Source: Achromobacter dolens
Lineage (GTDB): Bacteria > Pseudomonadota > Gammaproteobacteria > Burkholderiales > Burkholderiaceae_B
Assembly (NCBI RefSeq): GCF_902859745.1
Contig: NZ_CADIJW010000018.1
Coordinates: forward strand, 1 to 64,000
Reading direction: 5' to 3'
DNA: 64,000 nt
The position numbers and the translations under genes were made by a program. Under the pieces are notes generated by a model, which made no database searches, was not told the origin of the DNA, and saw nothing but the letters and a program-made list of their open reading frames with translations. Shown one piece after another: positions 39,649-48,685 of the stretch (its first letter is position 1; the number at the start of each line of letters is the position of its first letter).

Positions 39649-39975
39649 TCAGTGCCGGTCGGTGAAGGCGCGGCCTTCTTCCAGCGTGTAGGTGGGGGTG
39701 TAGTCGCTGTCGAGGTTGTGGGTGTGGATGTGGTCCCCGGCCGCGACGGCGGTGGTCAGGCTGCCGATGATGGCGCCGTACTTCAGGATCTTTTCGCCGG
39801 CCGGCATGGCGTGGCGCGCCAGCTTGTGGCCCAGGCCCAGCGGCGCGGCGATGACGGCGCTGCCGTCTTCGAGCTGCACGCGGGCGCCGGCGGGCAGGGC
39901 GTGGCGCACGATCAGGCAGTTGTCTTCAGGGGAGATCAGCAGGAGCTGAGGGTCCAGGGTGGCTTGTCTCGTCAT
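39649..39975 (-). CDS. UxaA-family dehydratase, small subunit (SAF domain)
   Basis: Protein of 108 residues comprising a single SAF domain as found at the N-terminus of UxaA/GarD proteins: RHALPAGARVQLEDG, GHKLARHAMPAGEKILKYGAI and a terminal HIHTHNLDSDY. It is the partner of the following large subunit. ATG 39975 chosen because an upstream in-frame ATG lies in the AT-rich promoter. First gene of the leftward sugar-acid operon. Confidence 0.9.
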   Translation of the reverse strand: MTRQATLDPQLLLISPEDNCLIVRHALPAGARVQLEDGSAVIAAPLGLGHKLARHAMPAGEKILKYGAIIGSLTTAVAAGDHIHTHNLDSDYTPTYTLEEGRAFTDRH

Positions 39976-40137
39976 GATTTTTATGTGTTGATGTTTTGCA
40001 TATAAAAGCAAGTTTCATATTGGTGGTCAACACTCGTTTGCCCTTGTGTGAGGAAAAAGGGTTCAAATTCGGGTAATTACTGAGTTTTTCGGCATGCCTC
40101 TGGCTTGCGATGCGCCATAAATCCAGTATATTTGTTT

Positions 40138-40993
<856 letters not shown>

Positions 40994-41030
40994 GCCGCCG
41001 CTCCGCTTTGTTCCCTTTCAAGGATTCCGC

Positions 41031-41885
41031 ATGAAACTCGTACGCTACGGCCAGCCCGGCCAGGAAAAACCCGGCCTGATCGACGCCCAGGGCGCGCTGC
41101 GCGACCTGTCGGGCGTGGTGGCCGACATCGACACCGCCGCCATCGCCCCGGCCGAACTGGCCCGGCTGGCCAAGCTCGACCCCGCCAGCCTGCCGCGCGT
41201 GGACGGCGTGGTGCGCTACGGCTGCCCGGTCAACGGCGTTGGCAAGATCGTCTGCGTCGGCCTGAACTACGCCGACCACGCCGCCGAGTCCGGCCTGCCG
41301 GTGCCGGCCGAGCCGGTCCTGTTCCTCAAGCCCAGCTCGTCGCTGAGCGGCCCGAACGACCCGGTGATCATCCCGCGCGGCTCGGTCAAGACCGACTGGG
41401 AAGTGGAGCTGGGCGTGGTCATCGGCAAGAAGGCCTCGTACGTGGAGGAAAGCGAGGCCATGGACTACGTGGCCGGCTACACCGTGGTCAACGACGTGTC
41501 CGAGCGCGAATACCAGATCGAGCGCGGCGGCCAGTGGGACAAGGGCAAGGGCTGCGACACCTTCGCGCCGGTCGGCCCGTGGCTGGTGACGCGCGACGAG
41601 GTCGCCGATCCGCAGAACCTGGACATGTGGCTGGAAGTGAACGGCCATCGCTTCCAGAACGGCAGCACCCGCACCATGGTGTTCGGCGTGAAGACGCTGG
41701 TCAGTTACATCAGCCGCTTCATGTCGCTGATGCCGGGCGATATCATCAGCACCGGCACGCCGCCGGGCGTGGGCCTGGGCCAGAAGCCGCCGGTGTACCT
41801 GAAGGCGGGCGACGAGATGCGCCTGGGCATCGCCGGCCTGGGCGAACAGCGGCAGGCCCTGCGGGCCTGGAGCCGGGCCGAATAA
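41031..41885 (+). CDS. FAH-family hydrolase, probable 2,4-diketo-3-deoxy-sugar-acid hydrolase
   Basis: Protein of 284 residues of the fumarylacetoacetate hydrolase fold: KIVCVGLNYADHAAESG, LFLKPSSSLSGPNDPVIIPRG, DWEVELGVVIGKKAS (metal-binding Glu) and STGTPPGVGLGQKP. In non-phosphorylative L-fucose and L-rhamnose pathways this family splits the 2,4-diketo acid to pyruvate and lactate. Neighbourhood with SDR and UxaA-type dehydratase supports that role over ureidoglycolate or catechol pathways. Confidence 0.87.
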   Translation: MKLVRYGQPGQEKPGLIDAQGALRDLSGVVADIDTAAIAPAELARLAKLDPASLPRVDGVVRYGCPVNGVGKIVCVGLNYADHAAESGLPVPAEPVLFLKPSSSLSGPNDPVIIPRGSVKTDWEVELGVVIGKKASYVEESEAMDYVAGYTVVNDVSEREYQIERGGQWDKGKGCDTFAPVGPWLVTRDEVADPQNLDMWLEVNGHRFQNGSTRTMVFGVKTLVSYISRFMSLMPGDIISTGTPPGVGLGQKPPVYLKAGDEMRLGIAGLGEQRQALRAWSRAE

Positions 41886-41913
41886 AATCGGGTTTCACTC
41901 CAACGCCGACGCC

Positions 41914-42762
41914 ATGACCGCTTCCAAGATTTCCCCCGCCGATTCCACGCCGACCGAGGCCGACGCCGCCGACGCGCCGGGCGCGCAACGCTACGCCGCG
42001 CCCGCCCTGGAAAAGGGGCTGGACATCCTGGAGGCGCTGGCCGCCAGCCCGGCCGGCTACACGCTGGCCGAGCTGGCGCAGAAGATCGGCCGCAGCGTCA
42101 GCGAGATCTTCCGCATGGCGGTGACGCTGCAGCGGCGCGGCTTCGTGCAGGTCGACGACAACGACCGCTACACGCTGACGCTGAAGATGTTCGAGCTGGC
42201 GCACCGCCAGCAGCCGCTGAAATCGCTGGTGAGCGTGGCGCTGCCGCTGCTGCGCGAACTGGCCAACCGCGCGCGCCAGTCGTGCCACCTGGCGGTCTAC
42301 CAGGCCGGCCGGGTGGTGGTGATCGCGCAGGTCGACAGCCCCGAGCGCTGGTCGTTCGGCCTGAAGGTGGGCGTGATGATGGGCCTGACCGACACGTCCT
42401 CGGGCCACGTGTTGCTGGCATTCCGCGACGAGGTCGAGCGCACCCGCATGCTGGCCGCCCACATCAAGGTGGAAGGCGAGCTGGAGTCCGACCCGGGCGA
42501 ACTGTTCCCGATCCTGGCGGACGTGCGCAAGAACGGCTGCGCCTGCATGGCCAGCCGCCAGATCCGCGGCATCACCAACGTCGCCTATCCGGTGATGGGC
42601 GTGGGCAACCAGGTCATCGCCGCCATCAACGTGCCCCACATCGAGCGCATCGACCGCAAGGAATCGCCCAGCATCGCCCAGGTGCAGGAGATCGTCGCCA
42701 ACGTCGCCCAGCGGTTGTCGACGCTGATGGGGTATAGCGGTTATCTGCCGGAGCAGGCGTAG
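41914..42762 (+). CDS. IclR-family transcriptional regulator
   Basis: Protein of 282 residues. After an Ala/Asp-rich leader, ALEKGLDILEALAASPAGYTLAELAQKIGRSVSEIFRM is the IclR winged helix (about 28-85), followed by the effector domain with SCHLAVYQAGRVVVIAQVDSP and IRGITNVAYPVM. It is the last gene of the rightward SDR-FAH operon and presumably controls both divergent sugar-acid operons, responding to a pathway keto acid. Confidence 0.93.
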   Translation: MTASKISPADSTPTEADAADAPGAQRYAAPALEKGLDILEALAASPAGYTLAELAQKIGRSVSEIFRMAVTLQRRGFVQVDDNDRYTLTLKMFELAHRQQPLKSLVSVALPLLRELANRARQSCHLAVYQAGRVVVIAQVDSPERWSFGLKVGVMMGLTDTSSGHVLLAFRDEVERTRMLAAHIKVEGELESDPGELFPILADVRKNGCACMASRQIRGITNVAYPVMGVGNQVIAAINVPHIERIDRKESPSIAQVQEIVANVAQRLSTLMGYSGYLPEQA

Positions 42763-42774
42763 GGGAGGGCGCGC

Positions 42775-44277
42775 TCACGCCGCCTGGATCGGGATCACCG
42801 CATGCACCGGGCGACCGCGCGCATCAATCGCCACCGTCACCGGCATGTCGCGCACCTCGAATTCATAGATCGCCTCCATGCCCAGGTCGGCGAAGGCCAC
42901 CACGCGCGCCGCGCGCACGGCCTGCGACACCAGGTAGGCCGCGCCGCCCACCGCGCTGAGGTAGGCGCCGCCGTGGGCCTGGATCGCCTGCACCGCCAGC
43001 GGTCCGCGCTCGGCCTTGCCGATGGTCACCAGCAGGCCGCTGTCGGCCAGCAGGCGCGGCATGAACTTGTCCATGCGGGCCGCGGTGGTGGGGCCGGCCG
43101 GGCCCACCGCTTCGCCGGCCACCGGATCGACCGGGCCGACGTAGTACAGCGCGCGCCCTTGCAGCGGCACCGGCAGCGGTTCGCCCCGCGCCAGCAATTC
43201 ATCCATGCGCTTGTGCGCGGCGTCGCGGCCGGTCAGCAACCTGCCGGACAGCAGCAGCGTTTCGCCGGCTTGCCACGAGGCGACCTCGGCGTGCGTCAGT
43301 GAGTCCAGGTCGACCCGGCGGCCGGCGCTGTCCGGCAGGGCGTCCGGAATGCCGTCCCAGGCCGCGGGATCGGGCGGCGGCAGTACCGCCGGCCCGCTGT
43401 CGGGCATCGTGAACGTCACGAAGCGGGTGGCGGCGCAGTTGGGCAGCAGCGCCACCGGCAGCAGCGCCGCGTGCGAGGCGGCGGTGGCGACCTTGACGTC
43501 GAGCACGGTGGTGTCGCCGCCCAGGCCCTGGGCGCCGATGCGCAGCGCGTTGACGCGCTGGTGGACCTCGATCCGCAAGCGCTCGACCGGGTCTTGCGCG
43601 CCGCGTGCCAGCAGCTCGGGCATGTCGATCGGCGTGAAGAGGGCGCGCTTGGCCAGGGCCATGGCCTGTTCCGGCGAACCGCCCACGCCCAGCCCCAGCA
43701 CGCCCGGCGGGCACCAGCCGGCGCCCATGCCGGGAAGTTGCGCCACCACCCAGTCGGCGACCGAGTCGCTGGGATTGAGCATGGCATAGCGCGCCTTGAC
43801 GTCGCCGCCGCCGCCCTTGGCGACTACGGTCAACTCCAGTCCGTCGCCTTCCACCAGTTCCACGTGCAGCACGGCGGGCGTGTTGTCGCGGGTGTTGCGG
43901 CGCAGGCCCAGCGGGTCGCGCACCATCGATGCCCGCAGCGGATTGGCGGCACAGCCATAGGCGCGCGCCACGGCCCGGTCGGCCAGGCTTTGCAGGCTGG
44001 GCGTGGGGCCGGAGCCGTCGGCGCGGATGCGCGCGTCCATGCCGAGCCGGGCATAGACGTGCGCCACGCCGGTGTCCTGGCAGACCGGGCGCCGCGCCCG
44101 CGCGCTCATCTTGCTGTTGACCAGCAATTGCAGCAGCGCGTGGCGCGCGGCCGGCGCGGTTTCGCGGTCGTGGGCGGCCTTCAGCGCCCGCACGAAATCG
44201 GGCGGATGCGTGTGGCTGACCGCCTGCAGGGCCTGGGCGATGCTGGTCTCGATATCGGAAGCGAGCAGGACGCGCAT
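42775..44277 (-). CDS. Class I fumarate hydratase (fumarase/L-tartrate dehydratase family)
   Basis: Protein of 500 residues carrying both alpha and beta parts in one chain. The three 4Fe-4S ligands are visible: Cys66 in VCQDTG, Cys189 in GWCPPG and Cys281 in LPNCAATR. The KGGGGD motif (154-159) and C-terminal AVGPAGPTTAARMDKFMP and GKAERGP match class I fumarases; length is near the usual 500-550. It hydrates fumarate to malate, or dehydrates tartrate. It is the last gene of an operon with a Bug receptor and a fumarase/PcaB-superfamily lyase, so it probably removes fumarate made by the lyase. Confidence 0.92.
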   Translation of the reverse strand: MRVLLASDIETSIAQALQAVSHTHPPDFVRALKAAHDRETAPAARHALLQLLVNSKMSARARRPVCQDTGVAHVYARLGMDARIRADGSGPTPSLQSLADRAVARAYGCAANPLRASMVRDPLGLRRNTRDNTPAVLHVELVEGDGLELTVVAKGGGGDVKARYAMLNPSDSVADWVVAQLPGMGAGWCPPGVLGLGVGGSPEQAMALAKRALFTPIDMPELLARGAQDPVERLRIEVHQRVNALRIGAQGLGGDTTVLDVKVATAASHAALLPVALLPNCAATRFVTFTMPDSGPAVLPPPDPAAWDGIPDALPDSAGRRVDLDSLTHAEVASWQAGETLLLSGRLLTGRDAAHKRMDELLARGEPLPVPLQGRALYYVGPVDPVAGEAVGPAGPTTAARMDKFMPRLLADSGLLVTIGKAERGPLAVQAIQAHGGAYLSAVGGAAYLVSQAVRAARVVAFADLGMEAIYEFEVRDMPVTVAIDARGRPVHAVIPIQAA

Positions 44278-44289
44278 GATGTGGCGGGC

Positions 44290-45270
44290 CTATTGCAGCG
44301 TGATGCCGGCCTGCTTGATGACGCCGGCCCAGCGCTTGCCTTCATCGGCGGTGAATTGCTGGAAGGCGGCGGGCGCGTACTGGCCCTCCGGCAGCAACTG
44401 GATGCCCTGTTCCACCATCTTGCCGGTGAAGTCACTGTCGGCCAGCGCCTTCTGCCAGGCGCCGTACATCGTCTGCACCACCGCGTCCGGCGTGCCCTTT
44501 GGGGCATATAGGCCGTACCACGTGGACACCTGGAAGCCCGGCAGGGCTTGCGCGCCCATCGGCGCCACGTTGGGGAACTGCGCCATGGCGGTGGCGGAGG
44601 TCAGCCCCAGCGCGCGCACCTTGCCGCCGCGGGTCTGAGGCAGGGCGGTGTTGGTCTGGTCGAACATGGCGTCGACCTGGTTGCCCATCAGGTCGTTCAG
44701 CGCCGGGCCGGCGCCCTTGTAGGCGATGGGCGTGATGTCCATGCCGGCCTGGCTGGCGAACATGGCGGCCACCAGGTGCGAGGTCGAGCCGACCCCGGCG
44801 TTACTGAAGTTGAGCTTGCCCGGATGCTGCTTGCCGAAGGCGATCAGTTCGGACACCGACTTGTAGGGCGAGCTTTCGCCCACCAGCAGCACCAGCGGCG
44901 TGTCGGGGAAGCGGAACACCGCCTGGAAGTCCCTGGTCGGGTCGTACGGCAGCCGTTGGTACAGCGACGGCGCGGCCGCCATGTAGCCGATGTGGCCCAC
45001 CAGGAAGGTGTAGCCGTCGGGCGTCGACTTGGCCGCCTTGGCCGCGCCGATGGTGCCGCCCGCGCCGCCCACGTTCTCGATCAGGATGGTCTGCTTGAGT
45101 TCCTGCGCGACGCGGTTGGCGATGTTGCGCGCCATCGCGTCGGTGGGGCCGCCGGCCGCGAACGGCACGATCCAGGTGATGGCGCGGTTGGGGTAGGTGT
45201 CCTGCGCGTGCGCGCCCGGGGTCAGGGCGAATGCCGCCGTGGCGGTGATCGCCGCCAGCCAGTTCTTCAT
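44290..45270 (-). CDS. Bug-family (tripartite tricarboxylate) solute-binding protein
   Basis: Protein of 326 residues with signal peptide ending about PGAHA, then the Bug hallmarks YPNRAITWIVPFAAGGPTDA, VENVGGAGGTIGA-like IENVGGAGGTIGAAKAAKS, and STSHLVAAMFASQAG. It binds a small carboxylate in the periplasm. No TctAB membrane partners are nearby; orphan Bug receptors are usual in Bordetella/Achromobacter. ATG 45270 has GGAG upstream. It lies 12 bp after the fumarase stop side in the same operon. Confidence 0.93.
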   Translation of the reverse strand: MKNWLAAITATAAFALTPGAHAQDTYPNRAITWIVPFAAGGPTDAMARNIANRVAQELKQTILIENVGGAGGTIGAAKAAKSTPDGYTFLVGHIGYMAAAPSLYQRLPYDPTRDFQAVFRFPDTPLVLLVGESSPYKSVSELIAFGKQHPGKLNFSNAGVGSTSHLVAAMFASQAGMDITPIAYKGAGPALNDLMGNQVDAMFDQTNTALPQTRGGKVRALGLTSATAMAQFPNVAPMGAQALPGFQVSTWYGLYAPKGTPDAVVQTMYGAWQKALADSDFTGKMVEQGIQLLPEGQYAPAAFQQFTADEGKRWAGVIKQAGITLQ

Positions 45271-45319
45271 GGTTTGTCTCCGTGGGTGTTTTTTATCGGG
45301 GGAAAGCCGGCGCCGCGGT

Positions 45320-46675
45320 TCAGGCGGCGCCGGGGTTGAGATGCGCGCGCATGCGGTCCACCATCCGGGGCGCGGCCCCGAGGTAGTGGGCCGGATCGCA
45401 CAGCCGTTCGATCTGGTCCGCGCCGAGCCGCTGCGCGACCCGCGCGTCCTCGCGCAGCACGTCAGCCAGCCGGCGGCGGGACGTGGCCGCCTCGCGGCAG
45501 GCGTCGTAGACCACGTCATGCGCGGTCTGGCGGCCGATGTGCGGCGCCAGGCCCATCATCACGGCCTCGGCCACGATCAGGCCGCCGGACAGATCCAGGT
45601 TGCGCGCCATGCGCGCGGTGTCCACTTCCAGTCCGCCGAGCATGAAGCGGGCCTGGCGCAGCGAGCCGGCCGTCAGCACGAAGGCCTCGGGCACGGCCGA
45701 CCATTCGATGTGCCAGGGGCCGGTGGCGCGCTCGAAGTCCTGCAGCATGGCGTCCAGCGCCAGCCCGGCGTGCTGGCGCACGGTCTTGGACGCCGCCCAC
45801 ATCAATTCGCACGAGATCGGATTGCGCTTCTGCGGCATGGTGCTGGAGGCGCCGCGGCCCTTCACGAACGGCTCGAACGCCTCGCCCAGCTCGTTGGTCA
45901 TCATCAGCATGATGTCGACCGCGATCTTGCCCAGCGAGCCGCATACCAGCGCCAGGAACTGCACCGTTTCCGCCAGGCCGTCGCGCGCCACGTGCCAGGT
46001 CACCGGCGCGGCGCCCAATCCCAGTTCGTCCATCAGGGCGCCATGCACCGTCAGGCCCTGCTCGCCGAGCGAGGCCAGCGTGCCGGCCGCGCCGCCGAAT
46101 TGCCCGATCAGCACCCGCGGCCGCAACTGCGCCAGGCGTTCGCGATGGCGCCGCAGCATCAGCAGCCAGATGGCGGCCTTGTAGCCGAACGTGATCGGCA
46201 GGGCGTGCTGCAAATGGGTGCGGCCTGCCATGGGGGTGTCGCGGTATTCGCGCGCCAGGTTGTCGAGGATGGCGTCCAGCGCCGCCAGGTCGGCATCCAC
46301 CAGTTCCAGCGCCTCGCGCACCTGCAGCACGGTGGCGGTGTCCATGATGTCCTGCGTGGTCGCGCCCCAATGCAGGTATTCGCCTTCCGGACCGCATTGG
46401 CGCGACAGCTGGTGCACCAGCGGCAGGATCGGATAGCCGACGATCTCGGTTTCCTCGCGCAGCAGCGTCATGTCGAGGGCGGCGGCGTCGGCGCGGGCCT
46501 CGATGGCGCGGGCGGCCTCGGCCGGGATCACGCCCAGCCGGCCCTGCACCCGCGCCAGCGCGACTTCGGTTTCCACATAGCGTCGCACGGTGGCGGCATC
46601 GTCGAACACGGCCCGCATCGCGGCGGTGCCGAACATATCTTTGAAGAGGGTGGATTCGAGAACCGAGACTGGCAT
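45320..46675 (-). CDS. Aspartase/fumarase-superfamily lyase (PcaB-like)
   Basis: Protein of 451 residues. Superfamily regions present: HWGATTQDIMDTA (102-114), GRTHLQHALPITFG (151-164) and the signature GASSTMPQKRNPIS (275-288) with the flexible-loop Ser residues. The PQKRNP form is shared with carboxymuconate cycloisomerase and several C-N lyases. No other protocatechuate genes are near. With fumarase and an uptake receptor downstream, an N-substituted aspartate or similar compound cleaved to fumarate is more likely than cis,cis-muconate chemistry. The inverted repeat at 46676 begins immediately before its ATG. Confidence 0.85.
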   Translation of the reverse strand: MPVSVLESTLFKDMFGTAAMRAVFDDAATVRRYVETEVALARVQGRLGVIPAEAARAIEARADAAALDMTLLREETEIVGYPILPLVHQLSRQCGPEGEYLHWGATTQDIMDTATVLQVREALELVDADLAALDAILDNLAREYRDTPMAGRTHLQHALPITFGYKAAIWLLMLRRHRERLAQLRPRVLIGQFGGAAGTLASLGEQGLTVHGALMDELGLGAAPVTWHVARDGLAETVQFLALVCGSLGKIAVDIMLMMTNELGEAFEPFVKGRGASSTMPQKRNPISCELMWAASKTVRQHAGLALDAMLQDFERATGPWHIEWSAVPEAFVLTAGSLRQARFMLGGLEVDTARMARNLDLSGGLIVAEAVMMGLAPHIGRQTAHDVVYDACREAATSRRRLADVLREDARVAQRLGADQIERLCDPAHYLGAAPRMVDRMRAHLNPGAA

Positions 46676-46709
46676 AAATGTACGCTCTTAAAAAGTTGTA
46701 CGTACATTT
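46676..46709. promoter_or_regulatory. Inverted repeat between lyase and GntR/UTRA genes
   Basis: Perfect 9-bp arms AAATGTACG (46676-46684) and CGTACATTT (46701-46709), separated by 16 bp. The right arm also forms the self-complementary TGTACGTACA (46697-46706). Its left end touches the lyase start codon, an ideal place for repression by the divergent GntR protein. Confidence 0.7.
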
Positions 46710-46799
46710 AAGCAGGGCCTTCGGCGGGCGTCAATGCCGGGGAATACCCGCGCCCGGGCAGCAGATAGAATGGAGCCTGTCGCAAACACCCCCGGTTCC

Positions 46800-47522
46800 A
46801 TGTCCATCTCGCTGTACACCCGCATCTCCGAAGAACTGGCACGACGGATCGCCGGCGGCGTGTATGCCGTGGGGGCCGTGCTGCCGTCCGAGAACGCCCT
46901 GGCCGAAGAGTTCGACGCCAGTCGTCACACCCTGCGGGCGGCGTTGCGCCAGTTGCAGGACCTGGGGTTGATCGCGCGTCGGCGCGGCAGCGGCACCGTG
47001 GTCACGGCGGCCCGGCCCAAGGCCGGTTTCAGCCAGTCGCTGCGGTCGCTGGAAGACTTGGTGCAATTGGCCGCGCGCACGCCGCGCACCATCCTGCAGG
47101 TGCAGGAGATCGTGGCCGACCTGGAACTGGCCGCGCGCCTGGGCGTCGGGCCGGGCACGCGCTGGCTGCGTTTTGTCTCGACCCGAGGCACGCCGGCGCA
47201 GCCGCCGGTGGTGTGGACCGAGCTGTATGTGGACGCCCACTACAAGGGCGTGCGCAAGCTGGCGCGCCAGCATCCCGACCGGCTGGTGTCGGAACTGATC
47301 GAGGAACACTACGGCCGCCGCATCGCCTCGGTCGAGCAGACCATCTCGGCCTGCGCCATGCCGGCGGCGGTGGCCGGCGAATTGCAGGTGGCGCCGGAGT
47401 CGCCCGGCTTGCTGATCCTGCGCCACTACAAGGACCAGGCCGGGCAGATCGTGGAAGCGTCGTGCTCGTACCATCCTGCCGGACGCTACGAGTTTTCGAC
47501 GACGCTGATCCGCGAGCACTGA
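46800..47522 (+). CDS. GntR-family regulator with UTRA domain (HutC subfamily)
   Basis: Protein of 240 residues from ATG 46800 (MSISLYTRISEELARRIAGG); starts at 46770 or 46734 are also possible, but none has a strong ribosome-binding site. N-terminal winged helix (LPSENALAEEFDASRHTLR, ALRQLQDLGLIARRRGSGTVV), then a UTRA ligand domain ending SYHPAGRYEFSTTLIR. HutC-type regulators bind pathway substrates. It is divergent from the lyase operon with a clear inverted repeat between them, so it is the probable repressor. Confidence 0.9.
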   Translation: MSISLYTRISEELARRIAGGVYAVGAVLPSENALAEEFDASRHTLRAALRQLQDLGLIARRRGSGTVVTAARPKAGFSQSLRSLEDLVQLAARTPRTILQVQEIVADLELAARLGVGPGTRWLRFVSTRGTPAQPPVVWTELYVDAHYKGVRKLARQHPDRLVSELIEEHYGRRIASVEQTISACAMPAAVAGELQVAPESPGLLILRHYKDQAGQIVEASCSYHPAGRYEFSTTLIREH

Positions 47523-47548
47523 GCCGGTTGGTCCCCGCGCCGCCGCGC

Positions 47549-48685
47549 CTACACCGCGTACACCACCCGGTGCGCTTCCGTCGGCAGCGGCAGGTCCCAG
47601 CGGTGCAGCATGCCCAGCAAGGTCTTGTTCGGCAGCGACGTGTCGCGCCGGGCGTTGCGCCGCAGCAGTTCGGCGCGCGGCTGCTCCAGGTACACCAGCT
47701 CGACCTCGGCGTGGTAGGCGTACAGCAGGTCCAGCGTTTTCTTGCGCATCAACTGGCTGAGGTTGGTGGCGTTCCAGACGAACGGGCGGCGCGCGCGCAG
47801 CAAGGCCTTGGCCCGGTCGATCGCCAGGTGCGCCACCTTGCCTTCGTTCTTGCCGTGCGCCAGGCCGAGCGCCTCGCGCGCGTCGTCGAACGACACGACC
47901 GGCAGGTCGGGGTGATGCGCCGCCACCCAACTGTTCTTGCCGCTGGCCGGCAGGCCCGACATGACGATGACGCGCGAGCCGGGCTCCTGGAACAGGGCGT
48001 AGTCCGGATGCACGTCGGCGCCGCGAAAGTAGCTGACGGCGGTGTGCGCGTCGGCGAAGCGCCGCGGTTGGCCGTAGCAGTCTTCCTCGCGCGCGGCCTC
48101 GCGGAACAGCGCGATGTTGTCCAGCACCTGCTGCTGGTCGCGGCAGACGCGGCCGCGCATGTCGGCCTCGGCCAGCATTGCCAGCAGCGGAATGCTCAGT
48201 TGCCACGACAGCTCGCGCACGATGAATTCCACCGATTTGCCGCGGCGCGAACCGGACAGGGCGAAGAACGGCACCTGGTGCACGGCGATCAGGCGGCAGA
48301 TGGCCTCGCGCACGGCGAAGGGCACGCCGGCGTCCCACAGCGCGATGCGCGCGTCGATCGCGCCCCGGGCGGAATGGCCGGGTTGCGAAATCGCGCCGCT
48401 GGCCGGGTCGATCACCGTGGTGGCGTGCTTGGCGATGTCGTGCAGCAGCGCCGCCAGGAACACGATCTCCTGGTCGGCGCGGCTGGCGGCCTGGTAATCG
48501 GGCAGCGCCAGCAGGGCCTCGACCACCATGCGGGTGTGGGTCCAGACGTCGCCCTCGCCGTGGTAGCGCGGGTCCTGCGGCGTGGTCTTGGCCAGCTCCA
48601 GCGCCGGAAAGGCCGCCAGACAGGCGGCGAAGTCCGGCGCCCGGCCGGCGGCGGGCGCCAGGGCCCGCAATTGTTCGTAGTTCAT
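47549..48685 (-). CDS. HD-Pnk: HD phosphoesterase fused to polynucleotide 5'-kinase
   Basis: Protein of 378 residues. The N-terminal HD domain has His50 (DVWTHTRM), His82-Asp83 (LLHDIAKH), His104 (GHSARG), His136 (VHQVPF) and Asp175 (EADMRG). The C-terminal kinase domain has P-loop GLPASGKNSW (244-253), a Asp267-Asp268 pair (SFDDAR) and an Arg-rich lid RRNARRD (342-348). This is the layout of bifunctional HD-Pnk end-healing enzymes, which remove 2',3'-phosphates and phosphorylate 5'-OH ends of broken RNA or DNA. ATGA overlap with the upstream ligase gene shows coupled expression. Function inferred from domains. Confidence 0.87.
   Translation of the reverse strand: MNYEQLRALAPAAGRAPDFAACLAAFPALELAKTTPQDPRYHGEGDVWTHTRMVVEALLALPDYQAASRADQEIVFLAALLHDIAKHATTVIDPASGAISQPGHSARGAIDARIALWDAGVPFAVREAICRLIAVHQVPFFALSGSRRGKSVEFIVRELSWQLSIPLLAMLAEADMRGRVCRDQQQVLDNIALFREAAREEDCYGQPRRFADAHTAVSYFRGADVHPDYALFQEPGSRVIVMSGLPASGKNSWVAAHHPDLPVVSFDDAREALGLAHGKNEGKVAHLAIDRAKALLRARRPFVWNATNLSQLMRKKTLDLLYAYHAEVELVYLEQPRAELLRRNARRDTSLPNKTLLGMLHRWDLPLPTEAHRVVYAV

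Noticed and set aside
45320-46675. Lyase as true pcaB of the protocatechuate pathway
   Set aside because: No pca, cat or beta-ketoadipate genes nearby, while fumarase and a Bug receptor are; the PQKRNP motif alone is shared by several lyases.
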